Source: Candidatus Omnitrophota bacterium (GTDB taxonomy: Bacteria; Omnitrophota; Gorgyraeia; Gorgyraeales; Gorgyraeaceae). Taken from it: a stretch of 17,436 nucleotides of DNA. The notes beneath the pieces were generated by a model. The model was not told the origin of the DNA. It ran no database searches and saw nothing but the letters and a program-made list of their open reading frames with translations. Each line of letters begins with the position of its first letter. Position 1 is the stretch's first letter. This document shows, piece by piece, positions 6,912 through 14,527 of this stretch. Where the stretch lies: assembly GCA_013202925.1 (NCBI GenBank), contig JABMRA010000113.1:1-17436 (forward strand). Direction: 5' to 3'. The position numbers and the translations under genes are program-made.

Positions 6912-7959
6912 GATACGAACCCAGCACCTTTAATAAGTTGCACTGCCTTTCCAGTTCCTTCAATACCTTCTTGACATTCGCGTCCTGGTAATGACCCAGC
7001 ATATCAACGAAGAAGTAGTACTCCCACGCCTTTTTCTTCGAAGGCCTGGATTCTATCTTGGTAAGGTTTACCCTGTTCTTTTTGAAAGGCACCAGCATAT
7101 CATGCAGCGCGCCTGGCCTGTCCTTGCCGGAAAACATTATGGACGTCTTGTCTTTCTTTGTCTGCGCAGGCGTATGTTGTCCGATAATAAGAAACCTTGT
7201 TATGTTGCTTGCGCTGTCCTCAATGCCCTTGGCAATAACCTTGAGCTTATATTTTTCTGCTGCCAAAATACTTGCTATAGCGCACGAGCCTTTTTCTCTT
7301 GTAGCAATCTCTCCTGCCCTGCTGGTCGTGGAGACCTCTATAAGCTCCGCATCGCGCAGATGCGAATCCAGCCAAATGCGGCACTGGCCGAACACCTGAG
7401 GGTTCGAATAGATCCGCTTCACCTGTTTCAGGCTGCATCTTCCTATTAAGTTATGCGATATGTCCAAAGAGACCTCAGAACATATCTTTAGATCCGAATC
7501 AATGAACATGTCGAGTGTATGGTTCACAGCGCCTTCTATGGAATTTTCTACCGGCACCACGCCGTAGTCAGACCTTGAGACCTCCACCTCTCTGAAGACC
7601 TCTGTGATACTGTTGCACGAAGAATACCTTACCTGGCTGCCGAACTTTTTTATGGCTGCGAGATGAGTGAATGTCGCCTCAGGGCCCAGGTATGCTATCT
7701 TCAGGCTCTTCTCGAGGGCAAGCGAACCAGACATTATCTCCCTGTAGACCGCCTTCAGCGCACTGTCCGAAAGAGGGCCTTTATTTTTCTCAGAGATATT
7801 TGTATAGACCTCTGCCTCTCTGTCAGGTACGTATACGCCTTTGCCCGCGCGGCTCTTCAACCTGCCTACGCTCTTGGCCACAACTGCGCGTTTATTCAGG
7901 AGCAAGATAATCTCTTTGTCAATATTATCTATTTTCTTGCGAAGATTCTTTAATTTCAT
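6901..7959 (-). CDS. pheA: Bifunctional chorismate mutase / prephenate dehydratase
   Basis: Converts chorismate to prephenate and then to phenylpyruvate. The 352-residue protein has an AroQ-type chorismate mutase at 1-85 (LRKKIDNIDKEIILLLNKRA), prephenate dehydratase at about 88-262 (YLGPEATFTH; catalytic TRF at 254-256), and a C-terminal ACT domain at about 272-350 with the Phe-binding ESRPSKKKAWEYYFFVD signature, so Phe feedback is expected. The ATG at 7959 is chosen because GGAGGA lies 9 nt upstream; a longer reading to 7995 lacks this. The first 35 nt overlap the end of scpB. The C-terminus (KVLGSYP) is family-typical and stops inside the heptamer repeat. Confidence 0.96.
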   Translation of the reverse strand: MKLKNLRKKIDNIDKEIILLLNKRAVVAKSVGRLKSRAGKGVYVPDREAEVYTNISEKNKGPLSDSALKAVYREIMSGSLALEKSLKIAYLGPEATFTHLAAIKKFGSQVRYSSCNSITEVFREVEVSRSDYGVVPVENSIEGAVNHTLDMFIDSDLKICSEVSLDISHNLIGRCSLKQVKRIYSNPQVFGQCRIWLDSHLRDAELIEVSTTSRAGEIATREKGSCAIASILAAEKYKLKVIAKGIEDSASNITRFLIIGQHTPAQTKKDKTSIMFSGKDRPGALHDMLVPFKKNRVNLTKIESRPSKKKAWEYYFFVDMLGHYQDANVKKVLKELERQCNLLKVLGSYPRG

Positions 7960-8575
7960 CTTGCTTTTCCTCCGTATTGGGCTGCTGGGTATCAACAGGT
8001 CCCGCTTCTTCCTCTTCCTTCCTAAGATGTTCCGGTAGTTCTATATCCTTCTCGGTAAAATGAAATTCCTCCAGTTTTGGCAATTCCTCAAGAGAGCTCA
8101 ATCCAAAATACTGCAGGAATTCCTGGGTGGTGCCGTAAAGTATTGGCCGGCCGACGGTGTCCTTCCGCCCTGCGATCCTGACAAGATTCTTTTCTATCAG
8201 CGTCTTCAATACTCCATCTACGTTTACGCCCCTTATTGCCTCGATCTCAGGCTTTGTGACCGGCTGCTTATACGCTATGATCGCAAGCGTCTCGAGGCTG
8301 GGCCCTGTAAGCCTGTCTGCGCCGGATGTCTTGTACAGTTTCTTTAGCCACGGCGCCAGCATTGGATCTGTCACTATCTGAAAACCGCCGGCTATTTCCT
8401 TTATGGTAAAGGCCCGCTGCGTCTCTTCGTACTCCTTTGTAAGCTCTGCAATAACGTCCTTTATCTGACGGGCGTCGAACTCCTCAAGCACACCTTTTAT
8501 CTCCTGGATAAACAGGGGCTTATCGCTAACGAAAAGCATTGCCTCGATAATATTCTTTGCCTGCTTTCTATCCAT
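7925..8575 (-). CDS. scpB: Segregation and condensation protein B
   Basis: Winged-helix partner of the kleisin ScpA in the SMC-ScpAB complex, which organises and separates chromosomes. In 216 residues it shows the family's tandem winged-helix pattern: IIEAMLFVSDKPL at the N-terminus, then PSLETLAIIAYKQPVTKPEIEAIRGVNVD and the GRKDTVGRPILYGTT segment around 135-150. The last 30 or so residues are a charged, Glu/Gln-rich tail without clear structure. The ATG is 2 nt past the scpA stop with no ribosome binding site of its own, so translation is probably coupled to scpA. No smc gene is in the window. Confidence 0.95.
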   Translation of the reverse strand: MDRKQAKNIIEAMLFVSDKPLFIQEIKGVLEEFDARQIKDVIAELTKEYEETQRAFTIKEIAGGFQIVTDPMLAPWLKKLYKTSGADRLTGPSLETLAIIAYKQPVTKPEIEAIRGVNVDGVLKTLIEKNLVRIAGRKDTVGRPILYGTTQEFLQYFGLSSLEELPKLEEFHFTEKDIELPEHLRKEEEEAGPVDTQQPNTEEKQDEIKESSQENR

Positions 8576-8577
8576 AT

Positions 8578-9300
8578 TTATGTACGCAGTCTGTGTTTCT
8601 CGTTGCGTATCACCTCGATATCATCGAAACTTTTTTTCTGGACCACGACGATCTCTTTCAGCCTTATAAGCTCCAATACCGCAAGAAACGTTGCAATGAT
8701 CTCCAGCTTGCTCTTGGCATCTTTGAAGAGTTCTGAAAGATACAGCACCGGGGTCTTTACCAGGATATGCAGCAGGTCATGCACCTTCTGCTCTACTGTA
8801 AATTCGTCCCTTACTATCTCCTGAAAGATCTCTTTTGGAACATCCTTTAATACCCTTGTAAGCGCGGTTATGAGGTCGAATAGACTCGCCTCAAAGAACT
8901 TTTCACCGGAATCGAGATCAGGCGTGGCAGCCCTTGTGAACATCTTTTTGCGCTGGCCTTCCAGATCCTGCAGCACGCCTGCGACCTCTTTGAATTTTTT
9001 ATATTCAAGGAGGCGCCTCACAAGTTCTTCCCTTGGATCCTCTTCTTCTTCCGGCAGGATCTCCTTTTCCTCGGGCGGCAGCAGCATCTTGCTCTTTATG
9101 TGAATTAACGTGGCTGCCATCACCAAAAACTCACCCGCGATATTCAAATCCAGCATGCGCATGAGTTCAATATACTCAAGGTACTGTTCGGTAATATTGG
9201 CTATGGGGATATCGTAGATATCTATCTCGCTCTTCTTTATGAGATACAATAATAGATCCAGCGGCCCTTCGAATACCTCGAGTTTTACCTTGTATGACAT
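8578..9300 (-). CDS. scpA: Segregation and condensation protein A (kleisin)
   Basis: Kleisin subunit that bridges the SMC dimer and binds ScpB. The start MSYKVKLEVFEGPLDLLLYL is the family N-terminus, giving 240 residues; a TTG six codons upstream (9318) only adds a spurious extension. The middle is Glu-rich (LLPPEEKEILPEEEEDPREE, about 83-102), as in other ScpA proteins. The C-terminal winged helix (ATFLAVLELIRLKEIVVVQ, about 203-221) is the SMC head-binding part. No ribosome binding site is visible for either start: the 21 nt upstream are A/T-rich and preceded by a 43-bp palindrome. The gene forms a pair with scpB. Confidence 0.95.
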   Translation of the reverse strand: MSYKVKLEVFEGPLDLLLYLIKKSEIDIYDIPIANITEQYLEYIELMRMLDLNIAGEFLVMAATLIHIKSKMLLPPEEKEILPEEEEDPREELVRRLLEYKKFKEVAGVLQDLEGQRKKMFTRAATPDLDSGEKFFEASLFDLITALTRVLKDVPKEIFQEIVRDEFTVEQKVHDLLHILVKTPVLYLSELFKDAKSKLEIIATFLAVLELIRLKEIVVVQKKSFDDIEVIRNEKHRLRT

Positions 9301-9321
9301 AGGTTTGTAAAAAATCAATCA

Positions 9322-9364
9322 AAATGCTTGACCATTTAGTCCAGGACTAAATGGTCAAGCATTT
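9322..9364. repeat. 43-bp perfect palindrome between trpS and scpA
   Basis: Arms of 21 nt (9322-9342 and 9344-9364; outer part AAATGCTTGACC, inner part ATTTAGTCC) are perfect inverted copies around one central A. The outer end overlaps the trpS stop codon. On the minus strand it is followed by TTTTGATTGATTTTTT, so the transcript could form a terminator-like hairpin, but no promoter for scpA is seen in the 21 nt left. It also fits a repetitive extragenic palindrome. Confidence 0.85.
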
Positions 9365-10343
9365 ACGTTAGGCCTACGGCCTTTTTGACCTCGGTCATTG
9401 TCTCAGACGCGACCTTGCGCGCCCGCTTTGCTCCGTGTTCTAAAATATCGCGGATCTTGCTCTTATTTTTCAATAATTTTTCTCTCTTTGCCCTGATCCC
9501 TGCCAAATAATCTGAGACTACACTGGCCAGATCCCTTTTGCACTCGGTGCAACCCCTGCCTGCCTTTGTGCAGTAATCATAGACCCCGGCAGCAGATTCG
9601 GACCTGAGCAGATTGTAATACGAGTAGAGGTTGCATTCGTCAGGGTGCCCTTTGTCGGAAAGTTTTATCCTCTTGGGGTCAGTGAACATCTGCGCGCATT
9701 TCTCCTTTATTGCCTTCTCCGAATCGCCAAGCGCAATAAAATTTCCGTAGGACTTCGACATCTTCCTTCCGTCCACGCCAAGGAGTTTCGGCACCTTTGT
9801 CAAGACCGGCTTTATCTGCGAAAAGGTCTTGCCGTAGAGGGTGTTAAATTTTCCAGCAATGTCATTAGTTAATTCAAGATGCGGCAGCTGGTCCTTGCCC
9901 ACAGGCACAGCGCTTGCCCTGTAAAGCAATATGTCTGCTGCCTGAAGAACAGGGTATCCTAAAAATCCGTATGTGTGCAGATGCCGGGTTGACAATTCCC
10001 GCAGTTGTTCTTTGTATGTCGGACAGCGCTCCAGCCATCCCAGCGGCACGAAATCCGAAAATATCATATATAGTTCCAGGTGCTCCTTCACATGCGACTG
10101 TATAAATATAGTGCTCTTTTCCGGGTCTATGCCTGAAGCGATCCAGCCTGCTGCGCACTCTATTGTATGCTCGGACAATTTAGACGGGTCTTCGTATTCG
10201 CTCATCAGGGCATGCCAGTCCGCAACCATAAAAAAACACTCATATTCCTTCTGGAGCATCACCCAGTTCGTAAGCGCTCCGAATAAATGCCCGAGATGCA
10301 ACGGTCCTGTAGGCCTCATTCCGCTTAGTATGCGTTTCTTCAT
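9363..10343 (-). CDS. trpS: Tryptophanyl-tRNA synthetase with probable [4Fe-4S] site
   Basis: Class I synthetase that charges tRNA-Trp. The 326-residue protein has HLGH at 16-19 (PTGPLHLGHL) and KMSKS at 194-198. Cysteines at 237, 258, 265 and 268 form C-x20-C-x6-C-x2-C near the anticodon-binding domain; the Thermotoga maritima TrpRS has a C-x22-C-x6-C-x2-C motif that binds a [4Fe-4S] cluster near the tRNA anticodon, so a cluster is likely here too. The ATG has CGGAG 6 nt upstream. The gene follows infB across a gap with an inverted repeat, and precedes scpA. Confidence 0.96.
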   Translation of the reverse strand: MKKRILSGMRPTGPLHLGHLFGALTNWVMLQKEYECFFMVADWHALMSEYEDPSKLSEHTIECAAGWIASGIDPEKSTIFIQSHVKEHLELYMIFSDFVPLGWLERCPTYKEQLRELSTRHLHTYGFLGYPVLQAADILLYRASAVPVGKDQLPHLELTNDIAGKFNTLYGKTFSQIKPVLTKVPKLLGVDGRKMSKSYGNFIALGDSEKAIKEKCAQMFTDPKRIKLSDKGHPDECNLYSYYNLLRSESAAGVYDYCTKAGRGCTECKRDLASVVSDYLAGIRAKREKLLKNKSKIRDILEHGAKRARKVASETMTEVKKAVGLT

Positions 10344-10363
10344 GTTAAACTCCGCGTAACAAC

Positions 10364-10411
10364 ATTTTAGTGTAAGGTGTCAAGGATCCCCCTGACACCT
10401 TACACTAAAAT
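10364..10411. repeat. Inverted repeat between infB and trpS
   Basis: Arms of 19 nt (10364-10382 and 10393-10411; core AGTGTAAGGTGTCA / TGACACCTTACACT) pair perfectly around a 10-nt loop with GGATCCCCC. There is no U-tract after the hairpin on the minus strand, so it is not a convincing terminator. The long perfect stem, its place shortly after a stop codon, and the TGACACC core suggest a REP-like extragenic element of the kind mobilised by REP-associated tyrosine transposases; no such gene is in the window. Confidence 0.85.
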
Positions 10412-10425
10412 ATCGACATACACTG

Positions 10426-12540
10426 CTATTTCAGCCTCCGGGCGACCTTTTTAGTCTCAATCGCCTCTATGATGTCGCCTTTTTGAATATCCTTAAAACT
10501 AAGGCTGATGCCGCACTCAAAATCCTCTTTTGCCTCTTTTATATCATCCTTCACATGCCTCAAAGAGCTTATCTTGCCCTTAAAAACAACCTCTGTATTT
10601 CTTATAAGCTTACACATTGCATTGCGCGGTATAGTGCCTTTTGAAACAAAACACCCTGCCACTATGCCGACCTTTGAGACCTTGAAGACCTGTCTGACCT
10701 CTGCCCTGCCCAAAAACGTCTCCTCTATAATAGGCTCGAGCATGCCTTCCATCGCGGCCTTCACGTCACTTACTGCCTCGTAAATTATATTATAGATCCT
10801 TACGTCAACGCCTTCCTGCCTGGAAAGGGCCTTGGCGTCCGGGGTAATACCCACATGAAATCCAAGTATAACCGTGTTTGAGGCAGACGCCAGCATAATG
10901 TCTGATTCATTAATATTGCCGACCTGGCCGTGTATTACAAAAAGTTTCACCTCGCTTGTTGAGAGCTTCTCAAGCGAATCCTTGATCGCCCCAAGCGAAC
11001 CCTGCACGTCTGCCTTTAAGATAATCTTTAATTCCTTTACTTCGCCTTCTTTGATTTTATTGTAAAGGTCTTCCAGACTGATCTTTTGAGATTTGGCCTC
11101 GAGTTTTTTATTGTCTGCGTCAATGCGCTTTACAGAGACTATCTCTCTGGCCTTTTTCTCATCACTCAAGACATAAAATCTCTCACCTGCCTGAGGTACG
11201 CCGGAAAGGCCAAGTATCTCCACTGGTTTTGCAGGGCCTGCTTCCTGCACCCTGCGGCCTTTGTCGTCCAGCATTGCCTTTATCTTGCCGTAATTCAGCC
11301 CTACCATGACCACGTCTCCGATTTTAAGCGTGCCTCTTGAAACAAGCACAGTTGCCACAGGGCCTTTGCCTCTTGAAAGCTCTGCCTCCACGATCACGCC
11401 ATTAGCGAGACGGTCTGGATTGGCCTTTAACTCTAAAAGTTCTGCCTCTAAAAGCAGCATCTCCAGAAGGTCGTCAATGCCCTGGCCTGTCTTTGCAGAA
11501 ACACCGACTGTAATAGTCTTCCCTCCCCAGTCTTCAGGGGCAAGATTGACCTCGGCGAGCTGCCTCTTTACCTTATCTATACTGATATTTTGTTTATCAA
11601 TTTTGTTTATAGCAACGATGATCGGCACGCCGGCTGCCCGGGCATGGTCAATAGCCTCTACTGTCTGCGGCATAATCCCGTCATCAGCAGCCACCACAAG
11701 GACGACAACGTCTGTGACATTTGCGCCGCGTGCGCGCATTGCAGTAAATGCGGCATGACCTGGCGTATCCAAAAATGTCACCTTGCCTTTTGGCAATTCT
11801 ACTTCATACGCGCCTATGTGCTGTGTTATACCGCCTGCCTCCTTGTCCACGACCTTGGTCTTGCGTATCATATCCAGAAGCGAGGTCTTACCGTGGTCAA
11901 CATGGCCCATGAAAGTAACAATAGGTGCCCGGGGCTTGAGTTTCGCGGGATCGTCCTGTTCGTGCTCTGTCAGAAGCACCTCTTCCTGAGTTGGAAGTCT
12001 TTCTATCTTATACTCAAAGTCTTCGGCAATAGATGCAGCGCTCTCTTCACTAAGCGACTGATTTATGGTAACAAGGATTTTTTTGCCCAGGAGCCTCTTT
12101 ATGAGTTCATTGGGTTTGATCTGGAGTTTGACTGCAAGGTCTTTTACTGTAATGGGCAGGTCTATCTTTAATACCTTTAATGCCTTTTCCGGCTCTTTCT
12201 CTACTACGGCCTCTACAACCTCTTCTTTAGCCGCAGCTGGGGCTGGCGGAACAGTTTCCTTTTTCTTCGGCTTTGGCTCGGCCTTCTTTGGACTTGGCTT
12301 TGCCTTTGGCGCCTTTGCTGGCTTTGTTGCCTTTGGTTTTGTCGCGGCCTTTGCTGCGGCCTTCGGCGCAGTCTTCTTTTTCTTTTTCGGGGCAAGCTTT
12401 TCCTTTACAAGCACAGCAGTATCATCGTCCAGAGAACTCATGGAACCCTTGACGTCCACCTTTAACGCATGCAGTTTCTCTACGAGCTCTTTACTTGTAA
12501 GCCCTAATTCCTTTGCCAACTTGTGTACACGCACAGTCAT
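10426..12540 (-). CDS. infB: Translation initiation factor IF-2
   Basis: GTPase that brings initiator tRNA to the 30S subunit and promotes subunit joining. With the start at 12540 the protein has 704 residues. An IF2_N module spans 1-50 (VRVHKLAKELGLTSKELVEKL), a Lys/Ala/Pro-rich linker 51-118, and a second IF2_N module about 122-180. The G domain has GHVDHGKTS (212-220), DTPGH (258-262), NKID (312-315) and SAK (348-350); the C-terminal beta-barrels and domain III follow. The ATG is preceded by AAAGGA at 6 nt. An upstream extension to 12642 is encoded by the repeat element and is rejected. rbfA and truB, the usual next genes, are absent. Confidence 0.96.
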   Translation of the reverse strand: MTVRVHKLAKELGLTSKELVEKLHALKVDVKGSMSSLDDDTAVLVKEKLAPKKKKKTAPKAAAKAATKPKATKPAKAPKAKPSPKKAEPKPKKKETVPPAPAAAKEEVVEAVVEKEPEKALKVLKIDLPITVKDLAVKLQIKPNELIKRLLGKKILVTINQSLSEESAASIAEDFEYKIERLPTQEEVLLTEHEQDDPAKLKPRAPIVTFMGHVDHGKTSLLDMIRKTKVVDKEAGGITQHIGAYEVELPKGKVTFLDTPGHAAFTAMRARGANVTDVVVLVVAADDGIMPQTVEAIDHARAAGVPIIVAINKIDKQNISIDKVKRQLAEVNLAPEDWGGKTITVGVSAKTGQGIDDLLEMLLLEAELLELKANPDRLANGVIVEAELSRGKGPVATVLVSRGTLKIGDVVMVGLNYGKIKAMLDDKGRRVQEAGPAKPVEILGLSGVPQAGERFYVLSDEKKAREIVSVKRIDADNKKLEAKSQKISLEDLYNKIKEGEVKELKIILKADVQGSLGAIKDSLEKLSTSEVKLFVIHGQVGNINESDIMLASASNTVILGFHVGITPDAKALSRQEGVDVRIYNIIYEAVSDVKAAMEGMLEPIIEETFLGRAEVRQVFKVSKVGIVAGCFVSKGTIPRNAMCKLIRNTEVVFKGKISSLRHVKDDIKEAKEDFECGISLSFKDIQKGDIIEAIETKKVARRLK

Positions 12541-12555
12541 TGAGCATCCTTTACC

Positions 12556-12650
12556 TTCTCGACTCGGCCACTTCGTGGCTTCGCTCGAAGAATAATAGCG
12601 TTCGAGCGAGTCCCTCGACTTTGCTCGGGATAAACTCCGCAAGTCGAGAA
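12556..12650. repeat. Composite palindromic element between nusA and infB
   Basis: A 95-bp element bounded by inverted ends TTCTCGACT (12556-12564) and AGTCGAGAA (12642-12650). Inside are GCCAC-TTC-GTGGC (12567-12579), TCGCTCGAA (12581-12589) facing TTCGAGCGA (12601-12609), and TCCCTCGACTTTGCTCGGGA (12611-12630) with short complementary ends. It starts 1 nt after the nusA stop and ends before the infB ribosome binding site. The nested arms resemble composite REP/BIME elements of other bacteria. It accidentally opens a reading frame that would extend infB by 34 residues. Confidence 0.8.
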
Positions 12651-13892
12651 CTACTTATGTTTATCTTCTTTTGCCTTTGTTTTTTTCTCTTCTGGCGACT
12701 GTTCCTTCTCCTTCTCCTTTGCCCTTTCCTTTACCTTCCTGTCACGGACCTCGTGCACCTTTTTTTCCAAAAGCTCTTTTGCCGACTTCAATATCTTCTC
12801 AGCTGTCTTCTTTCCTACGCCCTTCACTCCTGTCAGTGTCTTTAAATCCAGCTTGGCCAGCTCTCCTGCTGTCTTAAAACCTGCCTTTATAATCGCCTTT
12901 TCTGTCTTGGGGCCTATGCCCTTTATATCGCCTATCGGGAGCTGACTCAGCTTATCCATCTCCTGCTTGCTTCTTATATCAATGTTCCATCCAGTAAGCT
13001 TTGCTGCCAGCCTGACATTCTGCCCCTTCTTTCCTATCGCAAGGGAAAGCTGGTCATCCGCCACCATTACCTCAGCCCTTTTCTCAGACTCGTATGTCTT
13101 TACACTCGATATCTCCGCAGGGCTAAGGCTGGAACAGATAAATTCTCCTGCATCAACGCTCCACCGGATTATATCTATCTTCTCTCCGCCCAATTCCCTG
13201 ACAATGCTTTTGACCCTCTGGCCCCTCATGCCAACGCATGCGCCGATTGGATCCACCTTCTCGTCCTTGGAATACACAGCTACCTTTGAGCGGTCGCCTG
13301 CCTCTCTCGACACAGCTTTTATCTCCACGATACCCTCGTATATCTCAGGCACCTCGAGTTCAAATAATCTTTTTACAAGGCCGGGGGTGGTCCTTGAAAG
13401 CATTATCTCAGGGCCTTTTGGCGTACGCCTCACTTCCATGATAAGGGCCTTTATCCTGTCGCCCTGTCTGTATTCCTCGCCATGCGGGATCTCTCTCCTG
13501 GGCAACACGCCCTCTGCCCTGCCCAGATCAACGACCAAAACACCTTTTTCAAACCTGTGGACACCGCCCGTGGCAATATCATTTACCTTATGCTGATATT
13601 CCTCAAAGACCACGTCGCGCTCTGCCTCCCGGATCTTCTGTATAATCACCTGCTTTGCGGTCTGGGCAGATATCCTGCCAAAGTCACCTGAAAGCTCTTC
13701 TCCGTCCGGCCCAAACACCTTAAAATCTCCTGTCTGGGTATCAAACTCGACCTTTATGTCAGTGATGTGCTTGCCGAGCTTTTTACGCGCCGCGCTTACA
13801 AGGGCAGATTCTATTGCCCTTACAAGAATCTCCTTCTTAATACCCTTGTCCCGTTCAATGCTGTCTAATATCGTCAATAGGTCCTGATTCAT
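12651..13892 (-). CDS. nusA: Transcription termination/antitermination factor NusA
   Basis: RNA polymerase-associated factor that modulates pausing, intrinsic termination and rRNA antitermination. The 413-residue protein has the RNAP-binding N-domain (1-105), an S1 domain (about 110-175), KH1 with GMRG (221-224) and KH2 with GKKG (287-290). A helix-hairpin-helix module follows at about 322-372 (IKGIGPKTEKAIIKAG and GVKGVGKKTAEKIL), and a Lys/Glu-rich tail ends the protein. The ATG immediately follows the rimP TAA with no gap. NusA probably acts both on its own operon leader (terminator at 14457-14491) and on the rRNA leader boxA at 104-116; that is inference. Confidence 0.97.
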   Translation of the reverse strand: MNQDLLTILDSIERDKGIKKEILVRAIESALVSAARKKLGKHITDIKVEFDTQTGDFKVFGPDGEELSGDFGRISAQTAKQVIIQKIREAERDVVFEEYQHKVNDIATGGVHRFEKGVLVVDLGRAEGVLPRREIPHGEEYRQGDRIKALIMEVRRTPKGPEIMLSRTTPGLVKRLFELEVPEIYEGIVEIKAVSREAGDRSKVAVYSKDEKVDPIGACVGMRGQRVKSIVRELGGEKIDIIRWSVDAGEFICSSLSPAEISSVKTYESEKRAEVMVADDQLSLAIGKKGQNVRLAAKLTGWNIDIRSKQEMDKLSQLPIGDIKGIGPKTEKAIIKAGFKTAGELAKLDLKTLTGVKGVGKKTAEKILKSAKELLEKKVHEVRDRKVKERAKEKEKEQSPEEKKTKAKEDKHK

Positions 13893-14342
13893 TTAAAACT
13901 CAACCTCCTGTCTTGCCCTGACTATCTTTGCAAAAGGCACCTCAATGATCCCCTTTTTCTCAACGTCTATCTTTATCGCAACCCCTGATATCTCCTCGAG
14001 CCTGCCGATATATTCCTTTTTATCCAGGATCGCCTCGCTTAGCGTTACCCTGACCAGGCGGCCCTTTGCCCTCTCGTAATCCCTTTTTACAGCAAACCAC
14101 CTGTCCACACCAGGCGAATCCACCTCGAGTAAATACTGCTCTGTAATCACATTGCCTTGGTCCAGGACCTGGCTTATCCTCTGGCTCAGCCCCACGCAAT
14201 CCGAAAGTACGACCCCGCCTTCTCTATCCACCAGAAGCCGCAGCACCTGACTGCCTGCCTCTTTCCTATATATAATATCAACGAGCTCAATGCCCTCGGC
14301 CTCTAAAACCTGCCCTACAATTTCCCTGATCTTTTCTATCAT
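13893..14342 (-). CDS. rimP: Ribosome maturation factor RimP
   Basis: Needed for late assembly of the 30S subunit. The 149-residue protein shows the family pattern: MIEKIREIVGQVLEAEGIEL at the N-terminus, LRLLVDREGGVVLSDCVGLS (about 35-54), then YLLEVDSPGVDRWF (about 73-86) and a C-terminal SH3-like part ending PFAKIVRAR. The ATG at 14342 is preferred; a TTG at 14369 only adds residues encoded by a repeat element. No good ribosome binding site is visible, and the stem-loop at 14356-14403 sits just upstream. It is the first gene of rimP-nusA-infB, directly abutting nusA. Confidence 0.93.
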   Translation of the reverse strand: MIEKIREIVGQVLEAEGIELVDIIYRKEAGSQVLRLLVDREGGVVLSDCVGLSQRISQVLDQGNVITEQYLLEVDSPGVDRWFAVKRDYERAKGRLVRVTLSEAILDKKEYIGRLEEISGVAIKIDVEKKGIIEVPFAKIVRARQEVEF

Positions 14343-14355
14343 AATATAATATGGC

Positions 14356-14403
14356 CCCGCCTTCGCCAAAGAAGAATCTTCGCAACAGACAGGCTGCGGC
14401 GGG
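14356..14403. repeat. GC-rich inverted repeat just upstream of rimP
   Basis: CCCGCC (14356-14361) and GGCGGG (14398-14403) are inverted copies that enclose a second small palindrome, GAAGAATCTTC (14371-14381). It sits 13-61 nt before the rimP ATG, in the place where a ribosome binding site would be expected and none is clear. It may be a REP-like element or a structure limiting rimP translation. Confidence 0.55.
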
Positions 14404-14415
14404 TTAATTCACATA

Positions 14416-14447
14416 ACAATTTACGTTCACTTCGTTCCGTAAATTGT
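14416..14447. repeat. Inverted repeat in the rimP leader
   Basis: Perfect 10-nt arms ACAATTTACG (14416-14425) and CGTAAATTGT (14438-14447) flank a 12-nt loop that contains CACTTCGT. The same 8-mer lies in the inner hairpin of the nusA-infB element at 12569-12576. It follows the terminator at 14457-14491 in the direction of transcription. There is no U-tract after it. Confidence 0.7.
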
Positions 14448-14456
14448 GCGTTCATT

Positions 14457-14491
14457 AAAATAAAAAAAGCGGGCTCCTGCTACACCCACTT
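14457..14491 (-). terminator. Rho-independent terminator / attenuator in the rimP-nusA-infB leader
   Basis: On the minus strand AAGTGGGT (14491-14484) pairs with GCCCGCTT (14474-14467) with two G-U wobbles, around a 9-nt loop, and runs straight into TTTTTTATTTT. It lies about 30 nt downstream of the start site expected from the promoter at 14528-14557 and about 115 nt before the rimP ATG, so it is placed to terminate the operon's own nascent leader. It could also end ispG-proS read-through. Leader terminators ahead of rimP-nusA operons are known in other bacteria. Confidence 0.75.
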
Positions 14492-14527
14492 CAAATTCGA
14501 ACACCTCCCTTTCGTAAGAGTAGCTAT

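Noticed and set aside
11590..12595. Long plus-strand reading frames opposite infB
   Set aside because: They mirror the Lys/Ala-rich linker and G domain of infB in antisense, show low-complexity Phe/Ala-rich products, and have no recognisable domain or ribosome binding site.
12541..12642. 34-codon N-terminal extension of infB, apparently in frame
   Set aside because: It is encoded by the palindromic element; IF2 proteins begin with the VRVHKLAKEL-type segment, and AAAGGA sits 6 nt before the ATG at 12540.
14343..14369. TTG start giving RimP nine extra residues
   Set aside because: The extra codons come from the inverted repeat at 14356-14403, and the family N-terminus begins at the ATG at 14342.
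14461..14509. Short leader peptide after GGGAGGTG in the rimP leader
   Set aside because: The possible frames are a 4-codon TTG ORF or a 20-codon GTG ORF reading through the terminator U-tract; neither has the run of regulatory codons or conservation needed to call it.
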